Below, one piece after another: positions 35,032-42,945 of a stretch of 45,078 bases of DNA (positions are counted from its first letter, which is position 1; each line of letters begins with the position of its first letter). The stretch comes from an uncultured Clostridia bacterium (lineage in GTDB: Bacteria > Bacillota > Clostridia > UBA1381): assembly GCA_910585485.1 (NCBI GenBank), contig CAJUEZ010000016.1:1-45078 (forward strand), read 5' to 3'. The notes beneath the pieces are model-generated. The model was not told the DNA's origin, did not search any database, and saw only the letters and a program-made list of their open reading frames with translations. Position numbers and translations under genes: made by a program.

Positions 35032-35271
35032 TCATTCTGCGATTTTTACGCTTAATGCTTCATCAAAATCAAGACCGTCATACTTGTCTAAAAATTCTAA
35101 TAATGCCTTGCGTGTAACCTTTCTGCAACCAAGTTTAATAGACTTTAAGTGTCCGCCATTTATTAGGGCATACACATAGTTTCTATTTACTTTGAGAATC
35201 TTGGAAACCTCACTTATAGTATATAGTAACTCATTAGAATTGTCAATGTTTTTGTCGATTTTTTTGTCCAT
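35032..35271 (-). CDS. xis: Excisionase-family DNA-binding protein
   Basis: This 79-residue protein has an excisionase/HTH_17 winged helix: LYTISEVSKILKVNRNYVYALINGG then LKSIKLGCRKVTRKALLEFL. In integrative elements such proteins bend DNA so that integrase excises the element. A perfect AGGAGG site precedes the ATG. The integrase that should follow is only a remnant, so the protein probably has no partner here. Confidence 0.85.
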   Translation of the reverse strand: MDKKIDKNIDNSNELLYTISEVSKILKVNRNYVYALINGGHLKSIKLGCRKVTRKALLEFLDKYDGLDFDEALSVKIAE

Positions 35272-35881
35272 TTTTACCTCCTAAATTTTATTTGTGTTTA
35301 ATACCACATATTACAAGATTTGATATAAATCCGTTAATATCTGATATTAAATTTCTAAGCAATAACGAATGGCGGATTGCAAAACCGCTCCATAGGAATT
35401 TCACCTTCCCGGCATACGCCCGGACTATTCCCATTGCCTGCGACGCTCTTAACGCTCGGACTATGGCTGAACAGAAGTATCATTGTGCCAATATTGAGTT
35501 ATCGCCGTTCAACCTGCGACTTGATTTAGACGATAATGTTTTTTTCGCTCGGCTGCATATATGTCATTATTGATGATATACCTAAGTATAGGTAGAAGCT
35601 ATATGCGGTGTCTTGGCGCATCTCGTCAAAGGCTCGTCAATATCGGAATGTATCCGTTTGCTCTTTATGCTGCGACGGCGTTATCTTCCGTGCTTTCTTT
35701 GTTACAAAACATTGTAAATCAGGCGTTATCCGCCTGTTAAAGCACATTTTTTAAATGTGCTTTAACAGATAGATAATGCGTCTGTATAAAGCGTGAAAAC
35801 GGCAACACGCCTTATACAGACTGAAAAAAATAAACGGGGGATATATCGCCGTTTTATGTGATTGCCTTAATTATGTAAAAT
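35272..35881. other. Hairpin-rich spacer of the integrative element
   Basis: About 600 bases without a supported gene. An open frame of uncertain meaning runs on the minus strand (35285-35480). Two large hairpins stand out: CTGTTAAAGCACATTT/AAATGTGCTTTAACAG (35734-35768, perfect 16-bp stem) and GTCTGTATAA.GCGTG/CACGC.TTATACAGAC (35780-35821, one mismatch). Together they could end or regulate transcription from the sigma-like gene towards xis. Confidence 0.45.
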
Positions 35882-36238
35882 TTATTTTATATTTGCTAAT
35901 TCTACTTTCAATCGTTTAAGAGCAGTATTCTTTTGTGAATATACGCTGTCTACACTTGTATTAAGCAAGTATGCGATTTCTTTTAATTCAATACCCTGAA
36001 TAACATGGAAAGCAATTATAATGCGTTCTACTCTTGCAAGTTTTAATATTGCATCTACATATTCTTCTTGTTCAAACACATCAATAATAATTCTTACTGC
36101 TACTTTATCCAAGAATTTGCGGTATTCCTCTGTTATAGTTTTGGGGCTGATTTTTGTTATATCGGCAAAATCATCATTTATTTGGGGATATTTTTCAAAA
36201 AGTAACTGTTTTAATAAATAGTCAAAATAGCTGAACAT
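35882..36238 (-). CDS. Sigma-70-like regulator of the integrative element
   Basis: This 118-residue protein ends in a sigma region-4 helix-turn-helix (GIELKEIAYLLNTSVDSVYS followed by QKNTALKRLK). The N-terminal part resembles the small regulators (Tn916 Orf7 type) of integrative elements. It likely drives or controls excision and transfer genes. I place the start at the ATG at 36238 since AGGAGGTG lies 6 nt upstream; the frame opens at 36286. It is the first gene of the scar. Confidence 0.8.
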   Translation of the reverse strand: MFSYFDYLLKQLLFEKYPQINDDFADITKISPKTITEEYRKFLDKVAVRIIIDVFEQEEYVDAILKLARVERIIIAFHVIQGIELKEIAYLLNTSVDSVYSQKNTALKRLKVELANIK

Positions 36239-36475
36239 CTGTTTCACCTCCTGACTTTCCATTTTGGAAAATCGAAGGTAAATCATCTGTTAATAATATT
36301 AAATCACTTTTGAAGTCAAAATCTAAAGTCGAAATTAAAAATTTTATAAAAAAATTTTTTGACACCTTTTAATCCTCCAATTTGATTTTAAAAAAATCAA
36401 ATTTACGGATATCATAAATAGCTTGTCCTTTGATATACTGTACTTTTATAATTCATATTTTTACAAAGTAAAAAG

Positions 36476-36524
36476 AGAAAAGCATAATATTATGTCATAA
36501 AGTCACATAGTATTATGCTTTTCT
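36476..36524 (-). terminator. Terminator of the kelch gene
   Basis: A 19-bp stem with one mismatch (36476-36494 and 36506-36524) is followed by CTCTTTTTAC on the minus strand, about 35 nt past the kelch stop. The stretch 36287-36475 holds only an AT-only inverted repeat (36380-36404). Confidence 0.8.
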
Positions 36525-36558
36525 ACTATTTGGGGCTAACTGTACATTAATAAATTAC

Positions 36559-39009
36559 TTAATCATTATCAGAAGTTCCCATAATATTTATTTTCGTGTT
36601 GACGTTCTTTAGTGCTTTAAATCTTATAACATTTATATTTCCTTCCCATATACTATATTGAGGCAAATTTCTATCTATGGCAAATTCAATAATTCCTTCC
36701 TCTTTGTTTATCTTTTTAATCATTATATCTGTCCCATTAATATACTGATTAGATTCCGCCATATCAACATTCGGTGTAAATGCACATAAATCTTCGGGTA
36801 ATAGTGCATTTGAATCATATGTCACCGTAAAGACTTTATCTTTAAAATTGTTAATCCCGCTGCCATAAATATATACATCATACAATTTATTTTTTGTACA
36901 AGATAGAGTCTTATTATTATACGCTTCACTTTCTCCACTATCGTTAATAATTTTAATTATATTAGAATAATTGTTCCCATCAAATCCGCCGATAAGCCAT
37001 AATTCAATATTATTGCTTGCTAAACCATACCAAATATTATTAAATTTTCCGCCTAACGTACTATCTATAACGGTATTTTGTTCAGGTAAATACTCCTTAA
37101 ATATAACATTTTCAGCGCCATCATATGAATTTTGTGCAGCAATAACAATTCTGCCATCATGTAATACTGTTTTTAGATATTCAAAAGCAGGCAAATCAGA
37201 GAGTTTATTAGTCCACTGATTTGTTTCAATATCATATTCATCAACATAATTTAATGGTAAATATGAATTTTTACCTCCTATCAAATAAATCTTTCCATTT
37301 ACAGACTCACAGCCAAAATCCATTCCTGCACGTAAAGTATTGCTTAAGGTTGTCCAAGATTTAGACGAAAAATCATATGAATACATTGTATTTAGCACAC
37401 CCGAATCATATCGACCACCGATAACATACAATTTATTATCCACCACAGTGGTTGCCATTCTTTCCATTCCGGCAGGCAAGCTACTTTCTACACTCCATCT
37501 ATCATTTAGTGTATCATATGCAAGAATTTCTCTTTCATATTTACCGTTACAATAACCACCTATTATATAAATAGTTGAGCCTATAACCTCAGCCGAAAAA
37601 CCTCTCCTTGCGGTAGGCATAGAAGTGACATTTATCCATTTACTCTCGTCACTGCTGTATTTATTGATAAATGTAGAGTCAACTCCTGTTGACAGCCTTC
37701 CGCCTATAGTATATATTTCATTATCAATACATACCGTTTCAGCCTTAATAATGCCTTGTTCCATTGCTATATTAGGCTTACTGCCATTATATTTATAATT
37801 GACAGCAGCAGTATATCCATCATCTTGAAAACCGCCCAATATACAAATACCGTCTTCTACAGTAGCTACAGAGAAATAGCTGTTATTTAACCATGTACAA
37901 ATAGGCTCGTCCCAACTGTCGCTATTGATATTATATACACTCTGCCATATATATCCTGTCGGGTCAGCGCCTTTCCAATACACATAAATATCGTTGCCGT
38001 ACACTAACGCATTAGGTCTTGTATACATATTTTCTATATTGCCTATACCTTCTATAGAATTCCATGCCTGTTCCTGTATATTATAGCACTCACAACTGCC
38101 AATATATCCTGCCTTTTCATCAAATCCGCCTATGATATAAATCTTACCATATCCATAAGCGACAGCAGCGTCCATTCTGGAGTCACTTATATCCGCAAGC
38201 TTTGTCCAAGTGTTATCTGCAAAATTGTATACCTCTACGCTTTTTAACGTACCGCTGTCGTTTTTACCGCCGACAGCATATAATAAGCCTTCTGCGTTTA
38301 TAAAAGCATGACGCATGCGTTTTTCAGTCATCGAAGCCTTTTCAGTCCATGTATCGGTCAAAATATCATATGCATACACTCTATTGGAAACATCTCCGTT
38401 TATGTAACCGCCTGCAATATAAATTGTATTTCCTATTGCGGCAGCGCCAAAATCCCTTATATCAACAGGGAGCTGAGTGATATTCTCCCAAGTATCATTT
38501 TTGTAATTGTAGCACTCAACTGTTTTTACAATGCCGTCATCATTGACACCGCCAAGCGCATATATTTTTCCGCCAATATTAACTGTGCCGAATTTTGCTC
38601 TCGGATAGTTCATAGAACGCAACTGTTCAGAAAACATATTTTCCGAAGATTGCGGATAATCCGATAACAATTCCACGTCCTCTGAGGAAAGCGTACTTAC
38701 ACCATACATTTCAGCTAACTGCTTTACGTCATCAGGCAATTCATTATCCACAGGCACAGGAGTTATCTCAGCAAATTCGTTCGTGCTTTCTTTTTCCTCG
38801 GATTGCACGCTTTCCGAAACGCCTTCAACATGCTCGCTGTCAGTATCCTCGACCTCTTCAATTTCTAAATAAACTTCTGTTTTTTCTCCTGTCTGAATAT
38901 CCTGCTGAACATCTTGATTGTTTATAATTTCAGAATTTTCACCGTGTACAACACTTCCGCAAAAGAGACAAGCCGCCACAAACAAAGAAAATACTTTTTT
39001 CTTATTCAT
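36559..39009 (-). CDS. Large secreted kelch-repeat protein
   Basis: This 816-residue protein has an N-terminal signal peptide (LFVAACLFCGSVVHG), an acidic low-complexity linker (about 25-110), and then around ten kelch units (for example IYALGGVNDDG, IYIAGGYINGD, IYIIGGFDEKA, LYVIGGRYDSG, IYLIGGKN) from about 135 to 690, enough for two six-bladed propellers. A beta-rich cohesin-like domain of about 115 residues ends it (VYIYGSGINNFKDKVFTVTYD). It is probably an extracellular adhesion or carbohydrate-binding protein. There is no sortase motif or SLH domain. It lies 14 nt after the secreted 319-residue protein gene. Confidence 0.85.
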   Translation of the reverse strand: MNKKKVFSLFVAACLFCGSVVHGENSEIINNQDVQQDIQTGEKTEVYLEIEEVEDTDSEHVEGVSESVQSEEKESTNEFAEITPVPVDNELPDDVKQLAEMYGVSTLSSEDVELLSDYPQSSENMFSEQLRSMNYPRAKFGTVNIGGKIYALGGVNDDGIVKTVECYNYKNDTWENITQLPVDIRDFGAAAIGNTIYIAGGYINGDVSNRVYAYDILTDTWTEKASMTEKRMRHAFINAEGLLYAVGGKNDSGTLKSVEVYNFADNTWTKLADISDSRMDAAVAYGYGKIYIIGGFDEKAGYIGSCECYNIQEQAWNSIEGIGNIENMYTRPNALVYGNDIYVYWKGADPTGYIWQSVYNINSDSWDEPICTWLNNSYFSVATVEDGICILGGFQDDGYTAAVNYKYNGSKPNIAMEQGIIKAETVCIDNEIYTIGGRLSTGVDSTFINKYSSDESKWINVTSMPTARRGFSAEVIGSTIYIIGGYCNGKYEREILAYDTLNDRWSVESSLPAGMERMATTVVDNKLYVIGGRYDSGVLNTMYSYDFSSKSWTTLSNTLRAGMDFGCESVNGKIYLIGGKNSYLPLNYVDEYDIETNQWTNKLSDLPAFEYLKTVLHDGRIVIAAQNSYDGAENVIFKEYLPEQNTVIDSTLGGKFNNIWYGLASNNIELWLIGGFDGNNYSNIIKIINDSGESEAYNNKTLSCTKNKLYDVYIYGSGINNFKDKVFTVTYDSNALLPEDLCAFTPNVDMAESNQYINGTDIMIKKINKEEGIIEFAIDRNLPQYSIWEGNINVIRFKALKNVNTKINIMGTSDND

Positions 39010-39023
39010 CTTTACTGCCTCCT

Positions 39024-39983
39024 TTATTTTTCAATTTCAACTAAATAATAAGCAGTCTTACCATTCAATTCAGCTTTTAACACAATCGGTCTTATAGGCG
39101 CTGTTGACGAAACAGACAGCACGCCTTTTTCGCTTATAGATACTCCGCTTACGTCATTTAAAAGCGACCAAGCGGCATCTTCGACCTTATATAATGAAAT
39201 ACCTGACGAGGTTTTTCCCTTTGTGTAATAAGAATACATAGACGTACCTGTTTCAGGTCTTTTGGGATATGGATTACCTGCGATAGTGATATCCTGTACA
39301 TCAGGATTCATCACAATTATATCATCTATATACATTGTGCAGGACGCACCAACCGTCAGCAAATTACACTTTGAGACCGCCTTTGCAAGAGGTTTATTTT
39401 CCACTTTTGCAACAAGCTCATTCGTTTCCTTATCCGTTACGTAAATACTTTGCTGTGCCTCAGACTCATCATCTGTTATATTAGCCAAAATCTGAACGTT
39501 GTACCATTTATCTCCCGGATAGAAATAGTTATTCTTCAAATCATATATGTAGCTTGCTCTTCCTTCAGTACCATACATCAGGCGTCCGCCTTCACGCACA
39601 CATACTCTCAAAACAATATCATTAATGTCCGTATCCCTTTTTTTCAGATAAACAGCTGCATCATTACCGCCAAAATTAATATCAAAGCTCATAACAACAT
39701 TTCCGCTTATATTCAAAGTTGAGGCGGCGCCGTTTGAGGGGCAGTTTGTTTCAAAATACAATGGTGCTGCTGAATCGGGATTAGTGTATTCAAATTTGTA
39801 ATACTTGTTTCCTGTCTGCTCATCCGTTTCCATTGATTTTACTAATCTGTTATGAATACTCCATGGGTCAGATGTGCCGTCAACATCCATTATTACATTA
39901 TCTGCCGCAAGAGCTGTCACACTGCTTAATGCACATATCAAGGCAATACTGATTGCTGTTATTTTATTAATTAATTTTTTCAT
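39024..39983 (-). CDS. Secreted beta-sandwich protein of unknown function
   Basis: This 319-residue protein has a clear signal peptide ending ALAADN. Residues 30-225 look like a jelly-roll/LamG-type carbohydrate-binding domain (WSIHNRLVKS, VVMSFDINFGG, YNVQILANI, MYIDDIIVMN). The final 70 residues resemble a bacterial Ig-like domain (VSISEKGVLSVSSTAPI). No catalytic motif is seen. It is co-transcribed with the kelch gene, suggesting a joint cell-surface role. The gene has its own upstream -10 (TATAAT at 40026-40021). Confidence 0.75.
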   Translation of the reverse strand: MKKLINKITAISIALICALSSVTALAADNVIMDVDGTSDPWSIHNRLVKSMETDEQTGNKYYKFEYTNPDSAAPLYFETNCPSNGAASTLNISGNVVMSFDINFGGNDAAVYLKKRDTDINDIVLRVCVREGGRLMYGTEGRASYIYDLKNNYFYPGDKWYNVQILANITDDESEAQQSIYVTDKETNELVAKVENKPLAKAVSKCNLLTVGASCTMYIDDIIVMNPDVQDITIAGNPYPKRPETGTSMYSYYTKGKTSSGISLYKVEDAAWSLLNDVSGVSISEKGVLSVSSTAPIRPIVLKAELNGKTAYYLVEIEK

Positions 39984-40020
39984 ATTGTTTCCCTTTCAAA
40001 TCTTTGATTATTGATAAGTC

Positions 40021-40049
40021 ATTATATCATTAATACTGTTAAATATTAA
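40021..40049 (-). promoter_or_regulatory. Possible promoter of the secreted protein/kelch pair
   Basis: The minus strand has a perfect TATAAT (40026-40021) with a poor -35 (TTAATA) 17 nt upstream, in the 62-nt gap after the stalk-domain gene. Confidence 0.4.
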
Positions 40050-40615
40050 ACTTCCGATGTAATATACATAGTATTTTGTTCCTCGTTGATTTCTATATTA
40101 AATCCTAATTCTTTCAAAAAATACTGTGCATTAAAAGTGTATAAATATATACTGTCGTCTATTATCTCATACCATCCCGTTGAACCAGTTGGTTCAAGCA
40201 ATAGCTCGTGTTCAAAAATTGTATCGTATATATTGGGATTGTTTACATACATAGTTCTCTGTATTTCGCCTTTCAATTTGCGTTCATAAAACCCACAAGT
40301 ATATACTTCATTTGAATATGTCACTATCACCACGCATGATAATGGCATTCTATCGTTCAATTCCAAACAAGCACCTTCTTTTGACAGAGCCTCCTGAATA
40401 TCACCATACCAGTCAACCTTAGCCCCCAAAGCCTCAAATACCGCTCTAAATGGAATTAAATCACCATTATCTACAAATTTTTCTTCTATTTCCGTGCCGT
40501 TAATTATTATCTTTCCGGTCATATTTAAATTTATATCCTCAGCATGGACAGCTATTCCCGAAATTATATTAAATAACATGTAAACTATAGTTAATATTGT
40601 TAAATTCTTTTTCAT
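40046..40615 (-). CDS. Secreted stalk-domain protein paired with the cysteine-protease tip
   Basis: This 189-residue protein has a signal peptide (MFNIISGIAVHAED) and a copper-amine-oxidase-N-like (stalk) domain: KIIINGTEIEEKFVDNGDLI followed by PFRAVFEALGAKVDW. No catalytic residues are evident. Its ribosome site (GAGGAGG) lies inside the last codons of the Rhs tip gene, with 2 nt between the genes, so expression is tightly linked. By analogy with Rhs toxin-immunity pairs it may be an immunity protein for the protease; that is inference. The ATG at 40615 fits better than an upstream in-frame ATG at 40657. Confidence 0.72.
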   Translation of the reverse strand: MKKNLTILTIVYMLFNIISGIAVHAEDINLNMTGKIIINGTEIEEKFVDNGDLIPFRAVFEALGAKVDWYGDIQEALSKEGACLELNDRMPLSCVVIVTYSNEVYTCGFYERKLKGEIQRTMYVNNPNIYDTIFEHELLLEPTGSTGWYEIIDDSIYLYTFNAQYFLKELGFNIEINEEQNTMYITSEV

Positions 40616-40617
40616 AA

Positions 40618-42000
40618 TTATTTCCTCCTCATATTTCCTTGTATACTTATTGTCCATGTTCTATCTCCCTCATATGTTAAGACTTCATTATAAGATTGTG
40701 TTCTCTGTATTCCGCCATATGGGTCATTTGTAACAATTAATGGTTCATGCCCGGAAGCTGTGGCATAACCCACCCCTAAAACATAATGTCCATTAACTGT
40801 TGGCTTTGTATAGTTAATTCCAAAAATGCATTCGTTATTAATAGTGCTGTATATATCATCGAATTCCATTTCTGGCGTTGTCTTACATTGTGATGAAGTA
40901 ATCTCATATTTTTCAGATATAACAGGAATTGAATCTGTACTTATCCATTTCCCCGGCTTTGAATATTCACTTACAGCTTCGGAACCTGCGACAGCAATGG
41001 CAATATCCTTAGTCAAATCTTGTTCTACCCCTTCATAATATGATATCCACATCGCCATACATGTTGACCAACATAATTTATCTCCTCCCTCAGTATCTAA
41101 CTGATTATATATCGGAACATCAAGCGTTTTTCCTTCGACTCTGCCTTGCGAATCTAAATCCCTTATATCACAAGCCGCTGCATGATAAAAGTCCATAGCT
41201 TTTTGTGCTTTGTCTTTTTCTCCCTGCGTTTGAGCATTCTGATAGGCTTGATTTGCCTCTTTCCATTTTTCTGTATAATATTTAATATAAGTTTGTGCTC
41301 CTGGCGAGAGATTTTCATCTCCATCTTCCCACAAACCGAGCGAATCTTTATAACAAATTGGATTATTTCCACAATAGCTATACCAGTTAGTACCATCCTT
41401 TATTGGGTCTTCGGTGATAAAGCGTCCGCTTGCGTTATCGTAATAGCGGTTTCTAAGATATGTATATCCCAATTCATCATCATAGTATTCGCCGTTATGT
41501 CTAAACGGGTTATATACATCTCCGTTTACGGCTCTCTGAACACCGAACGCATCAAAGGTATAATCGGCAACCGTTTCATAATCTGTATTCAGCAATTTGC
41601 TGACATTGCCCTGTGCGTTATAGATATAGAAATTCTTGTTTCCGTTTACCTCGAAATATATTATCTGATTTCCTGCTCTATGGTAGGTGGCTTTCAGATT
41701 TCCGCTTTCCTTTTCCTGCACAACATTCATTCCGTTATAGATATGCTGTGTTGTCACTCCGTTAACAGTCTTGCTCTGACGCAAGTTATTTCCGTCATAC
41801 GTATATGTCGAAACATTTGTACCGTCATCAGCCTTTATAAGCCTATTCAGTCCGTCATATTCATATGACGTGCCGTTTCCGCCGGTATTCAGCTTTAGGG
41901 AATAATCTTTCTGCGTTGAAAGCGTAAGCGTTTCTATATTCTTATACGTTTGATTGCCGTTTACATCATAGAAATAACGGTTAATCTCCTTTAATTTCTT
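40618..42000 (-). CDS. 5'-truncated Rhs core with papain-like cysteine protease tip
   Basis: The open frame begins right after the stop of the preceding gene and has no ATG or GTG. The first possible start is a TTG at 41784 without a ribosome site, so this looks like a displaced (orphan) Rhs tip. YD repeats (YFYDVNGNQTY, YEYDGLNRL) lead into the Rhs core (YDDELGYTYLRNRYYDNASG, then YCGNNP). After KDSLGL the sequence changes to a tip of about 235 residues with Cys238 (KLCWSTCMAMW), His333 (NGHYVLGVGY) and Asp354 (TNDPYGG), counted from the TTG. That matches papain-like/AvrRpt2-like (C70) peptidases. It would act when joined to a full-length Rhs protein. Confidence 0.8.
   Translation of the reverse strand, partial: KKLKEINRYFYDVNGNQTYKNIETLTLSTQKDYSLKLNTGGNGTSYEYDGLNRLIKADDGTNVSTYTYDGNNLRQSKTVNGVTTQHIYNGMNVVQEKESGNLKATYHRAGNQIIYFEVNGNKNFYIYNAQGNVSKLLNTDYETVADYTFDAFGVQRAVNGDVYNPFRHNGEYYDDELGYTYLRNRYYDNASGRFITEDPIKDGTNWYSYCGNNPICYKDSLGLWEDGDENLSPGAQTYIKYYTEKWKEANQAYQNAQTQGEKDKAQKAMDFYHAAACDIRDLDSQGRVEGKTLDVPIYNQLDTEGGDKLCWSTCMAMWISYYEGVEQDLTKDIAIAVAGSEAVSEYSKPGKWISTDSIPVISEKYEITSSQCKTTPEMEFDDIYSTINNECIFGINYTKPTVNGHYVLGVGYATASGHEPLIVTNDPYGGIQRTQSYNEVLTYEGDRTWTISIQGNMRRK
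41369..41783 (-). repeat. Rhs core repeat, copy 2
   Basis: This 415-bp block matches 43552-43966 with about nine differences by eye and no gaps. It spans the codons from NLRQSK to the YCGxNP boundary. It is a direct repeat on the same strand. Confidence 0.9.
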
Positions 42001-42846
42001 CTATTCAATATTTGGATAAAAGTTAAACTGAGTATCTATTTTACCTTTAACTCCGTCTGTTGTAGTGACCTCAGCATATCCGTTGACAAAATCTCCGGCT
42101 TCACTATATTCTGTATCTGTAGCAAATTCTCCTGTTTTATTTATATATGAAAAAACAGGGGCTTCGGCTGAAAAATAATATGCTCCACGCTTTAATACAA
42201 CAGCATATCCCTCATGAAAATTTTGAGCATATTCGTTAAAATGCCTATCTATCACCTTATTTCCCAAGGCATCTACATATGTTATAGTAGGAAAGTTCTC
42301 TCCCATAGTCCCTAATTTGTAGTTATATGATGATAATGCGCAACATCCATCAGAGAACCCCTCATCAAAAGAAACATTATAATAATCAGCATTAAACGTA
42401 GCCGTATAGTCCCCTTTCTCATTAATAAACACAATATCTTCGCCCGTAGAAGCAATGGCTGCTCCACGTGAAAAATCGCTTGCTTCTATGAATTTTGCTT
42501 CTATTACAACATTGCCAGCTAAATCTTTATATCCGTATTTATTAGTTTTTTCATCTTTAAATCTTATTGGCATATCGGAATATAAAAAATCAGACACTAT
42601 GCTTATTTCTTTTTGTTTTTCATCCCAGCTTATACCAAAGCCTAATAGGTTTGATAATTCCCTTATTGGTAAATAGGTTGTTCCATCTACTACTATCAGA
42701 GAATTTTTTATATTTTTCACATTATTATTGATTTTTATATTAAATGTTGCCATTTCTGCATAAATATGTTTCAAATCGTCTGCTAAACAGTATGATGTAA
42801 ATATTAAACTTAAAACGCAGACCATTAGTATTATTTTCTTTTTCAT
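42001..42846 (-). CDS. Secreted stalk-domain and WG-repeat protein paired with the zincin tip
   Basis: This 281-residue protein has a signal peptide (LSLIFTSYCLADD), a stalk domain (residues 25-90: NSLIVVDGTTYLPIRELSNL) and several WG-like repeats (YGYKDLAGNVVIEAKF, FINEKGDYTATF, YVDALGNKVIDRHF, SYINKTGEF). No enzyme motif is visible. It has a strong AGGAGGA site. It lies between the two Rhs tips, and its TAG stop is directly followed, in the same frame, by the second tip. A role as immunity protein for the zincin tip upstream is inferred from position only. Confidence 0.75.
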   Translation of the reverse strand: MKKKIILMVCVLSLIFTSYCLADDLKHIYAEMATFNIKINNNVKNIKNSLIVVDGTTYLPIRELSNLLGFGISWDEKQKEISIVSDFLYSDMPIRFKDEKTNKYGYKDLAGNVVIEAKFIEASDFSRGAAIASTGEDIVFINEKGDYTATFNADYYNVSFDEGFSDGCCALSSYNYKLGTMGENFPTITYVDALGNKVIDRHFNEYAQNFHEGYAVVLKRGAYYFSAEAPVFSYINKTGEFATDTEYSEAGDFVNGYAEVTTTDGVKGKIDTQFNFYPNIE

Positions 42847-42945
42847 TTAAACTTCCTCCTTCAAATAAGTATCTACATCAGGTATATATGCTCTTACTAG
42901 ACCAATATTGTCTTTATATTGTATGAATTCACCATTTTTTACATA
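42847..42945 (-). pseudogene. Short coding remnant between zincin tip and stalk gene
   Basis: A minus-strand frame of 32 codons without a start, reading YVKNGEFIQYKDNIGLVRAY and continuing to KEEV, ends in a TAA directly before the ATG of the stalk-domain gene and in frame with it. Its composition looks protein-like. It may be the tail of a lost immunity or tip gene. Confidence 0.35.

Larger units (their letters stand above)
34389..36238 (-). mobile_element. Degenerate end of an integrative conjugative element
   Basis: The minus-strand order sigma-70-like regulator, hairpin-rich spacer, excisionase, integrase remnant is the integrase end of Tn916-like or Tn1549-like elements. The integrase is broken and no conjugation genes are present, so the element is immobile. 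Attachment sites could not be identified by eye. Confidence 0.5.

Noticed and set aside
35292..35573. Plus-strand 93-codon frame in the element spacer
   Set aside because: No ribosome site, no recognised domain, and the element genes run on the other strand.
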